A stretch of DNA of 64,000 nt, from assembly GCA_050747525.1 (NCBI GenBank), contig JBOGOC010000031.1:71700-135699 (forward strand), written 5' to 3'. Numbering within the stretch: position 1 is the stretch's first letter; each line of letters opens with the position of its first letter. The notes under the pieces were generated by a model, which saw nothing but the letters and a program-made list of their open reading frames with translations, had not been told where the DNA came from and did not search any database. The DNA comes from JBOGOC01 sp050747525 (lineage in GTDB: Bacteria > Acidobacteriota > Polarisedimenticolia > JACPZX01 > DASXTC01). This document shows, piece by piece, positions 41,706 through 51,398 of the stretch. Position numbers and translations under genes: made by a program.

Positions 41706-42499
41706 ACCGAGCCGTCCTCCTGCGCCTTGGCCTCCTCCCAGAGCGATTCCATCTGCTCGAGGGTGGCCTGGCCGGCGGGGATCCCCAGACGTCGCAGTCC
41801 CTGCTCCACGTAGCCGAATCGCTCGATGAATTTCCGGTTGGCGCCCTGCAGGGCGATCTCGGGGTCGATGCCCGCGAAGCGGCCGATGTTGGCCGTGATG
41901 AAGAGAAGGTCTCCGAGCTCTTCTTCCATGTGCCTGCGGTCTCCGGCCTCCGCCGCCTGACGGAACTCGGTCAGCTCCTCGAGCAGCTTGGCGTAGAGAT
42001 CCTCCATGGCCTTCCAGTCGAAGCCGGCCAGGCTGGCCTTGGTGGAGAGCCGGTGCGCCCTGAGGAGGGCGGGCTGGTGCCTGGGCACCCCCGCCAGCAT
42101 CGACGCGTCGGGCGACGCGCCGCGCTTCTCCTCATTCTTGATCTGCTCCCATCGACGCAATGCCTCGGCGGGGGTGCCGGCCGATGCCTCCTGGAAGACG
42201 TGAGGATGCCGGCGCACCAGCTTGTCCCGGATTCCCCGCACCACGTCGTCCATCTCGAAAAGCCCCTGCTCACGGCAGATCTGGGCCAGGAAGACCACCT
42301 CGAGCAGTAGATCCCCCAGCTCTTCCTTGAGGGCGCCCGGCTCGCCTTTGTCGATGGCCTCGAGGACCTCGTAAGTCTCTTCCACCACGTAGGTTTTCAG
42401 GCTGGCCAGGGTCTGTTCCCGGTCCCAGGGGCAGCCGCCGGGCCCCCGCAGACGCGCCATGACCGCCAGCAGCTCATCGAAGGGTGTGGATCCAGCCAC
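41702..42499 (-). CDS. mazG: Nucleoside triphosphate pyrophosphohydrolase MazG
   Basis: 265 residues from GTG 42499. Two MazG domains: LRGPGGCPWDREQTLASLKT with KEELGDLLLEVVFLAQICRE, and KLLEELTEFRQAAEAGDRRH with MEEELGDLLFITANIGRFAG (the EExxE/ExxD metal sites). GAGGAGG upstream. It cleans damaged or excess NTPs. Divergent from the DUF1844 gene. Confidence 0.94.
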   Translation of the reverse strand: MAGSTPFDELLAVMARLRGPGGCPWDREQTLASLKTYVVEETYEVLEAIDKGEPGALKEELGDLLLEVVFLAQICREQGLFEMDDVVRGIRDKLVRRHPHVFQEASAGTPAEALRRWEQIKNEEKRGASPDASMLAGVPRHQPALLRAHRLSTKASLAGFDWKAMEDLYAKLLEELTEFRQAAEAGDRRHMEEELGDLLFITANIGRFAGIDPEIALQGANRKFIERFGYVEQGLRRLGIPAGQATLEQMESLWEEAKAQEDGSV

Positions 42500-42529
42500 G
42501 CGGGTTGCCTCCTCGCGGAAAAGGAACAG

Positions 42530-42559
42530 ATTCTAGGACGGTGTTTCCAGGCTCATCAA
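42530..42559 (-). promoter_or_regulatory. Promoter for mazG
   Basis: Minus strand TTGATG (42559-42554), an 18-base spacer, TAGAAT (42535-42530). Leader of about 25 bases with a GAGGAGG ribosome site. Confidence 0.55.
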
Positions 42560-42610
42560 GGAAAGGACCCACCGTGACTCACCTGATGGACCGTTCCGGC
42601 CGCAGGATGA

Positions 42611-42616
42611 TAGGAT
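42611..42616 (+). promoter_or_regulatory. -10 box of a probable leaderless promoter for the DUF1844 gene
   Basis: TGA-TAGGAT is an extended -10 whose end is 9 bases from ATG 42626. The -35 (TGGACC, 18-base spacer) is weak. Confidence 0.45.
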
Positions 42617-42625
42617 CCGTCCGCT

Positions 42626-43063
42626 ATGCCGGACAAAGAAAAGAAAGAGCCCATCAAGGTGACGGATCGCCGAGCCTTCACGCCCGAAGGGGAACGCCGC
42701 TCGCCCACGACGGACGATACTCCTTCTTCCCCGGAGCCATCGAGTGCCTCGACGGTGAAAGGGGAGGGGTTCGAGCTGCGGCGGCCCGCCTCCTCCGCGC
42801 CCCAGGCGTCCCAGCAGGCGGTGGACTTCAGCTCCTTCATCCTCTCCCTCACCTCCACGGCGTTCATCCACCTGGGAGAGATGGAGGATCCGGTCACGCA
42901 CAAGGTACAGGTTCAGCTCGAGGCGGCCCGGCAGATGATCGACATCATCGACATGCTGCACGAGAAGACCAAGGGGAACCTGGATCCCCAGGAAGAGGAA
43001 TTCATCTCGGGCATCCTCTTCGAGCTGAAGATGCGCTACTCGCAGAGGGCCGGCACCCGCTGA
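42626..43063 (+). CDS. DUF1844 protein
   Basis: 145 residues. The first ~60 are charged and low in complexity. The rest, DFSSFILSLTSTAFIHLGEM and ARQMIDIIDMLHEKTKGNLD, is the DUF1844 domain, common in Acidobacteriota, Deltaproteobacteria and Planctomycetes, with no known function. It overlaps the next gene by four bases (CTGA). Confidence 0.85.
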   Translation: MPDKEKKEPIKVTDRRAFTPEGERRSPTTDDTPSSPEPSSASTVKGEGFELRRPASSAPQASQQAVDFSSFILSLTSTAFIHLGEMEDPVTHKVQVQLEAARQMIDIIDMLHEKTKGNLDPQEEEFISGILFELKMRYSQRAGTR

Positions 43064-44985
43064 ACAAGGCGGGCGCGGCGATCGTCGCCGCGTTGGTGCT
43101 GCTGGCCGCTCCCACGGCCCTGTTCTCGCAGCAGCAGCCTCTCACCCTCCTTCCAGGCCCCGCGGTGCAGGCGTCCGCCTCGGCCGGCTCCGTCGCCACC
43201 CTTCCCGACACCGAGGAGATCCGCGCGCGCATCCACCAGCTCTGGTTCGCGCGCAAGGAAGCCATGGAGGCGTCCGACAACGTGCTGGCCCAGACGCGGG
43301 TGGAAGAGCTGCGCGCCTACCTGCTGCAGGAGGGGATCACGGCCGACCGGGAGGTCGCTCGCGGATTCGCCTACGAGGGCTACGAGAACCTTCGGGAGGG
43401 CAACTACGAGCGGGCGCGCGAGGCGTTCCATCTGGCCGGCACCTTCGACCCCTACCTCCCTCAGGCGCCTCTCGGCTACGCCTGGAGCCTTCTGCGATCC
43501 GGGCAGAGCGTGGTGACCTTCGTGAACGAATACGCGCGGGGCGTCCGCCTGGCCTGGGCCCAATCGCTCACCGACGAGCTGGAGATGACCAACCTGATCG
43601 TGGCCGCGGCGGCGGCCGTGCTGTTCGGCGCGATCATGTTCTCCCTCGTGGTCGTCGCGCGCATCCAGGTGCGCGTGCGCCACGACCTGGTCGAGACGCT
43701 GCGCCGGGTCTTCCCCCTGCCCATGGCCCGCCTGGGCGCCTGGGTCATCTTCCTGCTGCCGCTCCTCACCTGGACGGGAGGGATCTGGATTGTCCTGTTC
43801 TGGCTGGCGCTCTGTTTCCGCTACATGCGGCTCGCCGAGAAGGCCGTGGCGACGGCCGTCTTCCTGATGATGGGTCTCTCGCCGCTGGCCATGAACAGAC
43901 TGCTCGATCAGTTCGAGGCCTCCACCAACCCGGAAGTCCGCGTGGCCGTGGAGGCCATGCAGGCCGGCTACAATCCCGAGCTCATCCGGCGCCTCGGAGA
44001 GGTGGTTCGCGCCCACGATGAAAGCCCCGAGCTGCACCTGCTCCTCGGACTGAGCTACGCGAGCGGGGACCAGCTCGGTGAGGCCTTCGACGAGTACCAG
44101 CGCGTCCTGCAGGTGACTCCCTCCAACGCGGCCGCCCTGGTGAACGTGGGGAACATTTACTACCGGCTCGGGGAGCCGGCGCAGGCGGTGGCCCACTACA
44201 AGCAGGCCGTGCAGGTCCAGCCCAATCTGGCCGCGGCCTACTGGAACCTCTACCTGGCCCAGACCGACGTGCTGCACTTCGACGAGGCCGAAGCCAGCCT
44301 CGCGCGCGCGCGTGAGCTGGATGCCGACGGCGTGGGACGCATGCTCGCCAGCAAGAAGGGAGGAGGGCAGGAGATCCTCCTCGAGCAGCCCGCGGACCTC
44401 GCGCGCATCAAGCACGAGCTGCGGACACGCCTGTCGGGCGGCGAGCAGGCCAAGGCACTGACCTCTCCCGTCACCGTGGCCTCGGGCGTGGCTCTCGGAC
44501 TGTCGCTGATCCTCTCGCTGTGGGGACGCCGCGCGGAGGCCTGCGAGCGCTGCGGCCGCGCCTTCTGCGCTCACTGCGCGCTGAATCCCGCACAGAGCCT
44601 GCTGTGCGCGGGATGCATCGCCCTGTTCAAGAAGAAGGACGGCATCCGCGCCGACGTCCGCTCGCAGGAGATGGCGCGCCTCGCGCGCAGGGACCGACTG
44701 ACCACATGGGTGCGGCGCGCGCTGTCCGCCATCCTGCCCGGCTCGGGCCACATCCTGGCCGGCCGGATCGGAATCGGCCTCCCGTCCCTGATGCTCTGGA
44801 GCGCGGCCGTCATGTTCCTCCTCTCGCGTGAGCGCCTGCTGATGGCTCCCCGCGTGCCGGTGACGGACCTGCCGGCTCCCTCGGTGATCGGGGCGGCCGT
44901 GCTGATGGCGGGCCTCTGGATCCTGTGCAACCTCTCGTCGTACGCGCGTCACCGCCTGGCGCTGGAGACCGCCCATGGCGCTTGA
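43060..44985 (+). CDS. Polytopic membrane protein with TPR repeats and a cysteine-rich zinc-finger segment
   Basis: About 641 residues. The protein starts with a signal-like segment (LNKAGAAIVAALVLLAAPTA), then a helical region, membrane helices (LIVAAAAAVLFGAIMFSLVV; LGAWVIFLLPLLTWTGGIWI), TPRs (AAALVNVGNIYYRLGEPAQA), another helix, then CERCGRAFCAHCALNPAQSL...CAGC, a B-box-like zinc cluster, and C-terminal helices. There is no ATG, GTG or TTG start before the signal segment; CTG 43060, overlapping the DUF1844 stop (CTGA), is the best start. Function unknown. Adjacent DUF4388 gene overlaps by 11 bases. Confidence 0.7.
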   Translation: MNKAGAAIVAALVLLAAPTALFSQQQPLTLLPGPAVQASASAGSVATLPDTEEIRARIHQLWFARKEAMEASDNVLAQTRVEELRAYLLQEGITADREVARGFAYEGYENLREGNYERAREAFHLAGTFDPYLPQAPLGYAWSLLRSGQSVVTFVNEYARGVRLAWAQSLTDELEMTNLIVAAAAAVLFGAIMFSLVVVARIQVRVRHDLVETLRRVFPLPMARLGAWVIFLLPLLTWTGGIWIVLFWLALCFRYMRLAEKAVATAVFLMMGLSPLAMNRLLDQFEASTNPEVRVAVEAMQAGYNPELIRRLGEVVRAHDESPELHLLLGLSYASGDQLGEAFDEYQRVLQVTPSNAAALVNVGNIYYRLGEPAQAVAHYKQAVQVQPNLAAAYWNLYLAQTDVLHFDEAEASLARARELDADGVGRMLASKKGGGQEILLEQPADLARIKHELRTRLSGGEQAKALTSPVTVASGVALGLSLILSLWGRRAEACERCGRAFCAHCALNPAQSLLCAGCIALFKKKDGIRADVRSQEMARLARRDRLTTWVRRALSAILPGSGHILAGRIGIGLPSLMLWSAAVMFLLSRERLLMAPRVPVTDLPAPSVIGAAVLMAGLWILCNLSSYARHRLALETAHGA

Positions 44986-46246
44986 GGGAACACTCAAGGA
45001 CTTCAGCCTCGCCGACATCTTCCAGCTCATCGGCATCCAGAAGAAGACGGGGGTCCTGAGGCTGAAGAAGTCCGGCGAGGAGGTGTCGGTCTCCTTCCTC
45101 AACGGCAGCGTGGTGGCCGCGGACTCCCTCAAGAAGGACCTGGAGGATCGCCTCGGCAACGTGCTCACCAAGTCCGGGCGGCTCTCCGAGTCGCGGCTTC
45201 AGGATGCTTTGCGCGTCCAGAAGGAGACCCGCCAGCGCCTGGGCTACGTGCTGGTTCACGGCGGCTACATCAAGGACGAAGACCTCAAGGAGGCGCTGCG
45301 GCTCCAGATCACGCAGATCGTCTACAGACTCTTCCGCTGGAGGGACGGGTACTACCACTTCAGCCAGGAAGCGACCGTCGAGTACGACCGGGAGAATTTC
45401 ACGCCGCTGTCGGCCGAGAGCATCCTGATGGAAGGCATCCGGATGATCGACGAATGGCCGATCATCGAGCGCAAGATCCGCTCGTTCGACATGGTGTTCA
45501 GGAAGACCAGGCCCGACGTCAGGCCCACCATCGTGGCGCGCCAGGACGATGACGGGCCGGACCTTGAAGCGGCGCTCACCGGCAAGGATGAGACCGTGGC
45601 CGCCGAGGGAGGGCTACGGCTGGCCCGCGACGAAGCCGCTGTGTACGACCTGCTGGACGGACGCCACACCGTGCAGGAGGTGATCGACCGGGCCAGGCTG
45701 GGAGACTTCGAGACCTGCCGCATCCTCTACGACCTGCTGAGCCGCAACCACCTCGTCGCCATGGACTCTCCGGCGGCCCCGCGGGCCGCGGCGGGCCCCA
45801 GGCTGAACCTGGGCGCCGCCCTGGAACGGATGGGTTATGGCGCCGTGGCCGTGGCCGTGGCCTGGTCGCTCCTCACCATGGGGCAGAGTCCGCGGTCGGG
45901 CATGCCTCGCGATCTCATCCCATGGGGCGCCGTCGAGCGGGTCCAGGACCTGGTGGCGCGCAACCGCGTGGAGCGTCTGGACGAAGCCGTGCAGGTCTAC
46001 TACCTGCAGAAGGGCTTCTATCCCGATGACCTGCGCGAGCTGGTGAAGGGCGGCCTGGCCAGCGAGCTTGCGCTCAAGGACACCTGGGGACGCGGCTTCG
46101 GGTTCATCTCCACGACCCGGGGGTACCGCATCATCGCCTATGACGAGGGGGGCGTGGAGAACGAATCCAGGAGTCTTTCGCGCACCCGTCAGGTCGTGCC
46201 CGCCGGGCGCACCGGTGAGCCGTCCGCAAGGTTTCGTTCGCGTTGA
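44975..46246 (+). CDS. DUF4388 protein with C-terminal membrane and pseudopilin-like segments
   Basis: 423 residues. Residues 1-~110: MALEGTLKDFSLADIFQLIG, TGVLRLKKSGEEVSVSFLNG is the DUF4388 domain. RLGYVLVHGGYIKDEDLKEA follows. A winged-helix-like LLDGRHTVQEVIDRARLGDF near 225. A membrane segment (YGAVAVAVAWSLLTMGQ) near 290. The C-terminus (YYLQKGFYPDDLRELVKGGL, then DTWGRGFGFISTTRGYRIIA) resembles the globular part of type II secretion pseudopilins (GspG-like). Overlaps the previous gene by 11 bases. Role unknown. Confidence 0.72.
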   Translation: MALEGTLKDFSLADIFQLIGIQKKTGVLRLKKSGEEVSVSFLNGSVVAADSLKKDLEDRLGNVLTKSGRLSESRLQDALRVQKETRQRLGYVLVHGGYIKDEDLKEALRLQITQIVYRLFRWRDGYYHFSQEATVEYDRENFTPLSAESILMEGIRMIDEWPIIERKIRSFDMVFRKTRPDVRPTIVARQDDDGPDLEAALTGKDETVAAEGGLRLARDEAAVYDLLDGRHTVQEVIDRARLGDFETCRILYDLLSRNHLVAMDSPAAPRAAAGPRLNLGAALERMGYGAVAVAVAWSLLTMGQSPRSGMPRDLIPWGAVERVQDLVARNRVERLDEAVQVYYLQKGFYPDDLRELVKGGLASELALKDTWGRGFGFISTTRGYRIIAYDEGGVENESRSLSRTRQVVPAGRTGEPSARFRSR

Positions 46247-46303
46247 TCGTCCAACTCATTGTGGAAGATGAAGTTGCCTCCTGGAGCGAGATCCTCCTCG
46301 CTC

Positions 46304-46332
46304 TTGACACCCCCAAAAGGTGGTCTTATGGT
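46304..46332 (+). promoter_or_regulatory. Sigma-70 type promoter for dnaK
   Basis: TTGACA (46304-46309), a 17-base spacer and TATGGT (46327-46332). A leader of about 38 bases carries GGAGGA before ATG 46377. No CIRCE element (TTAGCACTC inverted repeat) is seen. Confidence 0.65.
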
Positions 46333-46376
46333 CCGCGCGGCTGTCCATCCCGAGACCGCCACCACAGGAGGATTGG

Positions 46377-48299
<1,923 letters not shown>

Positions 48300-48319
48300 G
48301 AACCCGACCGACGCGAATC

Positions 48320-48356
48320 GAAACCCCACCCGCTGGAGAGAGTCCGGTGGGGTTTC
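48320..48356 (+). terminator. Intrinsic terminator after dnaK
   Basis: GAAACCCCACC (48320-48330) pairs perfectly with GGTGGGGTTTC (48346-48356) around a 15-base loop. The U tract after it is weak (GTGTCTTCAGTTTT). It is the only clear terminator hairpin noticed in the window. Confidence 0.65.
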
Positions 48357-48416
48357 GTGTCTTCAGTTTTCCGCAACACCCGCTTGATCTCGTGTAGTAG
48401 TATGAACCGCCGATTT

Positions 48417-48426
48417 GGGGGGGGGG
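48417..48426 (+). repeat. Run of ten G residues in the leader of the sigma factor gene
   Basis: Ten consecutive G residues 44-53 bases before the ATG of the sigma factor gene. The only homopolymer this long noticed in the window. Length changes here could alter promoter or leader spacing. Confidence 0.6.
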
Positions 48427-48469
48427 AAGGGCAGATCGAGGGGCGCCATATGGAAGGAACGCGTCGCGG

Positions 48470-49330
48470 ATGGATGAGCAGGAGAGATCGCAGCGCGGGG
48501 GCTCCAGCTCCCAGAGTCTGAAGAAGTACCTGCAGGAAATCTCCAAGCTGCCCCGGATCACGGCCGACGAGGAGAAGAAGCTCGGCGCCAAGATTCGCAA
48601 AGGGGACAGGGAAGCCCTCAAGAAGCTGGTGGAGGCGAATCTCCGCTTCGTGGTGAGCTTCGCCAAGAAGTACCGCGGCTGCGGGCTTTCGTTCCTCGAC
48701 CTCATCAACGAGGGGAACATCGGCCTGATCGAGGCGGCCAAGCGATTCGATCCCAAGAAGAACGTCAAGTTCATCACCTACGCCGTCTGGTGGGTGCGGC
48801 AGTCCATCATCCACGCCCTCTCGGATCAGAGCGGGGCATTCCGCTTGCCCCAGAAGCAGGCGAACCTCCTCTACCGCATCGGGAAGACCATCTCCGCGCT
48901 CACGCTCGAGCTGGAGCGCCAGCCCACCCCGGACGAGATCGCCGAACGGCTCGAAATCCCTCCAGAGGAGGTTCTGTCGCTGCTTCGGGTGGCGGACGAT
49001 AACGTCTCGCTCAGCACCGTGATCGACGAGGAGCACGATTTTCACCTGGCCGACAAGCTGGAGCAGAGCATGATGCCCTCGGCCGACTCGCTGCTCCTGA
49101 AGTCGTCGCTCAAGACGCTGCTGCACGCGGCCATGGACGAGCTGGACCCCAAGGAAGAGAAGGTGGTGAAGTTGCGCTTCGGGCTGGACGGAGAAGAGCC
49201 CAAGACGCTCAAGGAGATCGGCGAGATGATGAACCTGTCTCGCGAGCGCATCCGTCAGATCGAGGCGCAGGCGCTGGACAAGCTGAACCGCTCCCAGAAG
49301 TGCCAGCAGCTTCGAGGCTACCTGAACTAG
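48470..49330 (+). CDS. RpoD-family sigma factor lacking region 1.1
   Basis: 286 residues. Region 1.2 (SLKKYLQEISKLPRITADEE), region 2 (NLRFVVSFAKKYRGCGLSFL; DLINEGNIGLIEAAKRFDP), the -10 recognition block KFITYAVWWVRQSIIHAL, region 3 (PTPDEIAERLEIPPEEVLSL) and region 4 with EKVVKLRFGLDG and SRERIRQIEAQALDKL. The absence of region 1.1 and the length suggest a group 2 (or a short main) sigma factor. The region 2.4 helix matches RpoD, so it should read similar -10 boxes. Ten bases before the DnaC-like gene. Confidence 0.9.
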   Translation: MDEQERSQRGGSSSQSLKKYLQEISKLPRITADEEKKLGAKIRKGDREALKKLVEANLRFVVSFAKKYRGCGLSFLDLINEGNIGLIEAAKRFDPKKNVKFITYAVWWVRQSIIHALSDQSGAFRLPQKQANLLYRIGKTISALTLELERQPTPDEIAERLEIPPEEVLSLLRVADDNVSLSTVIDEEHDFHLADKLEQSMMPSADSLLLKSSLKTLLHAAMDELDPKEEKVVKLRFGLDGEEPKTLKEIGEMMNLSRERIRQIEAQALDKLNRSQKCQQLRGYLN

Positions 49331-49340
49331 GAGGGGTTCG

Positions 49341-50156
49341 ATGAAGGGCCCGCACCTCACCCCGGAGCCGGCCGGCGCCGAGGAGTCGCGCCCGCGCCGC
49401 GCCGCGCCGGCCTGCGCTTCGTGCGGGGGGACCGGCTTCGAATCGGTGCAGTCCCCCGACAGTCTCACCCGGGTGCGCCGCTGCGGGTGCCAGGCGGAGG
49501 GGCTGGCAGACCGTCTCCTGCGCCAGGCTCGGATCCCTCGGCGTTATGCGGGCTGCTCGTTCGATTCCTACGACGACCTGAATCCCTCCCTCAGCCTGGC
49601 CAAGAGGCAGGTGCGGAAGTTCGTGGAGGAGTATCCGATCCACGATCAGGGGCTCCTGCTGCTGGGGCCCTGCGGCCTGGGCAAGACCCACCTGGCCACC
49701 GCGGCCCTGCAGACGCTCATCCGTGAGAAGGGAGTGCGCGGGCTCTTCTGCGACTTCAGGGATCTTCTCAAGGAGATCCAGGCGTCCTACAACAGCGAGT
49801 CGGGATCCACCGAGATGGATATCCTGATGCCGGTCTTCTCCGCCGAGGTCCTGGTGCTGGACGATCTGGGCGCTACGAAGATGACCGACTGGGTCCGGGA
49901 CACGCTCGCGCACATCATCAACAATCGATACAACGACCGGCGCGTGAGCGTGTTCACGTCCAATCTCGAGGACGAGCCCGCCAAGCCGGGCGCCGAGGAG
50001 CGCCTGCGCGATCGCCCGACGCTGCGCGATCAGATCGGCGCCCCGCTGCGCTCGCGCCTGGACGAGATGTGCGAGGTGATCCGCCTCGAGGGGGACGACT
50101 TCCGGCGCGCCGTGAAAAAGCACACCGGCCGGCGCCCGGGCGGACGGCCGGCCTGA
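49341..50156 (+). CDS. DnaC/IstB-type AAA+ ATPase with N-terminal zinc finger
   Basis: 271 residues. Residues 20-50 carry CASCGGTG and CGC, a zinc-finger-like cluster as in primosomal DnaI/DnaC proteins. Walker A is LLLGPCGLGKTHLATAALQ near 108, Walker B VLVLDDLGATKMTDW near 165. FTSNLEDEP and a sensor-like R follow. It probably loads the replicative helicase. It is not next to any transposase, so an IstB role is unlikely. Likely co-transcribed with the sigma factor. Confidence 0.82.
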   Translation: MKGPHLTPEPAGAEESRPRRAAPACASCGGTGFESVQSPDSLTRVRRCGCQAEGLADRLLRQARIPRRYAGCSFDSYDDLNPSLSLAKRQVRKFVEEYPIHDQGLLLLGPCGLGKTHLATAALQTLIREKGVRGLFCDFRDLLKEIQASYNSESGSTEMDILMPVFSAEVLVLDDLGATKMTDWVRDTLAHIINNRYNDRRVSVFTSNLEDEPAKPGAEERLRDRPTLRDQIGAPLRSRLDEMCEVIRLEGDDFRRAVKKHTGRRPGGRPA

Positions 50157-50164
50157 ATGCCGCG

Positions 50165-50173
50165 TGATAGAAT
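50165..50173 (+). promoter_or_regulatory. Extended -10 promoter for the thiolase operon
   Basis: TGA-TAGAAT, 32 bases before ATG 50206, followed by a TGAGGAT ribosome-site-like stretch. No -35 is recognised. Confidence 0.45.
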
Positions 50174-50205
50174 GCGGCCATCTGCCATCCTGAGGATAAA
50201 TCCCG

Positions 50206-51381
50206 ATGCATGAAGATGTTCTGATACTGGACGGGGCGCGCACCCCGATGGGGGAGTTCAACGGTGTGCTGCGCGATTTCACCGAGATCGAGCTGGGGGC
50301 CATCGCCGCCCGCGCGGCCCTGGAGCGATCCGGAGTCACGGCGGACTCCGTGCAGCACGTGGTCTTCGGCAACGCCCAGCAATCCAGCGCCAACGCCGTC
50401 TATGGAGCCCGTCACGTCGCGCTGAAGGCCGGTGTCCCACACCAGGTCCCGTGCCTCACCGTGAACCGGCTCTGCGGCTCGGGGATCCAGTCCATCGTCA
50501 CCGGAGCCCAGCTTATCCAGCTGAGCGAAGCCGAGATCGTCCTGGCGGGGGGCATGGAAAGCATGAGCCAGGCTCCTCACGTCATCCGCGGCCTGCGCAA
50601 CGGCCTGCGGCTCGGTGAGGGACAGCTGGAGGACAGCCTCACCGCCGCCCTGCTGGACAACCACTGCGGCCTCATGATGGCCCAGACCGCGGATCTGCTG
50701 GCGCGCGAGGTGGGGATATCCCGCCAGCAGGCGGACCAGTTCGCCCTTCTGAGTCAGCAGCGCGCGCGAGAGGCCGTGGCCCGCATCCGGGAGGAGATCG
50801 TCCCGGTGGAGATCCGCGTCAAAGGAAAGCCGGCACTCTTCGAGGCCGACGACCATCCGCGCCCCGACACCACGATGGATATCCTGGCGAAGCTCAAGCC
50901 GGTCTTCGGCACCGAACTGGTCACCGCAGGCAACGCCAGCGGGATCGTGGACGGGGGCGCGGCGGTGGTGATGGCCGGCTCCTCCCGGGCCAGGAAAGCG
51001 GGGCTGCGCGCCCTGGGGCGCGTGGTGGCCTGGCATTACGAAGGCGTGGAGCCCCGCCTGATGGGCCGCGGTCCCGTTCCCGCCATCCAGGGCGTCCTGA
51101 GCCGCGCGAAGCTGAGCCTTGGCGACATCGACCTGTTCGAGATCAACGAGGCCTTCGCCGCCCAGTACCTGGCGGTGGAGAAGGAACTGGGCCTGGATCG
51201 CAGCCGCGTGAACGTCAACGGCGGCGCGGTGGCCCTGGGGCATCCTCTGGGAGCGACGGGCACTCGTCTGGTCCTGACCCTCCTGAAGGAGCTGAAGCGT
51301 CGCGGAGGAGGGCGCGGCATCGCGTCCGCCTGCATCGGAGGCGGGCAGGGGATCGCCCTGCTGGTCGAGTCATTGAGCTGA
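50206..51381 (+). CDS. Acetyl-CoA acetyltransferase (thiolase)
   Basis: 391 residues. NRLCGSGIQSIVTGAQ holds the nucleophilic cysteine near residue 88. NVNGGAVALGHPLGATGTRL and ASACIGGGQGIALLVE hold the active His and second Cys. It either condenses two acetyl-CoA or cleaves 3-ketoacyl-CoA. Followed 17 bases later by hbd, then crotonase: a three-gene beta-oxidation or butyrate-type module. Confidence 0.93.
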   Translation: MHEDVLILDGARTPMGEFNGVLRDFTEIELGAIAARAALERSGVTADSVQHVVFGNAQQSSANAVYGARHVALKAGVPHQVPCLTVNRLCGSGIQSIVTGAQLIQLSEAEIVLAGGMESMSQAPHVIRGLRNGLRLGEGQLEDSLTAALLDNHCGLMMAQTADLLAREVGISRQQADQFALLSQQRAREAVARIREEIVPVEIRVKGKPALFEADDHPRPDTTMDILAKLKPVFGTELVTAGNASGIVDGGAAVVMAGSSRARKAGLRALGRVVAWHYEGVEPRLMGRGPVPAIQGVLSRAKLSLGDIDLFEINEAFAAQYLAVEKELGLDRSRVNVNGGAVALGHPLGATGTRLVLTLLKELKRRGGGRGIASACIGGGQGIALLVESLS

Positions 51382-51398
51382 AACGAGGGGATCGTCCG

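Noticed and set aside
46247..46376. CIRCE heat-shock operator before dnaK
   Set aside because: No TTAGCACTC/GAGTGCTAA inverted repeat is present; only a sigma-70 type promoter is visible.
49341..50156. IstB of an IS21-type insertion sequence
   Set aside because: No istA transposase, no terminal inverted repeats, and a zinc finger at the N-terminus typical of helicase loaders.
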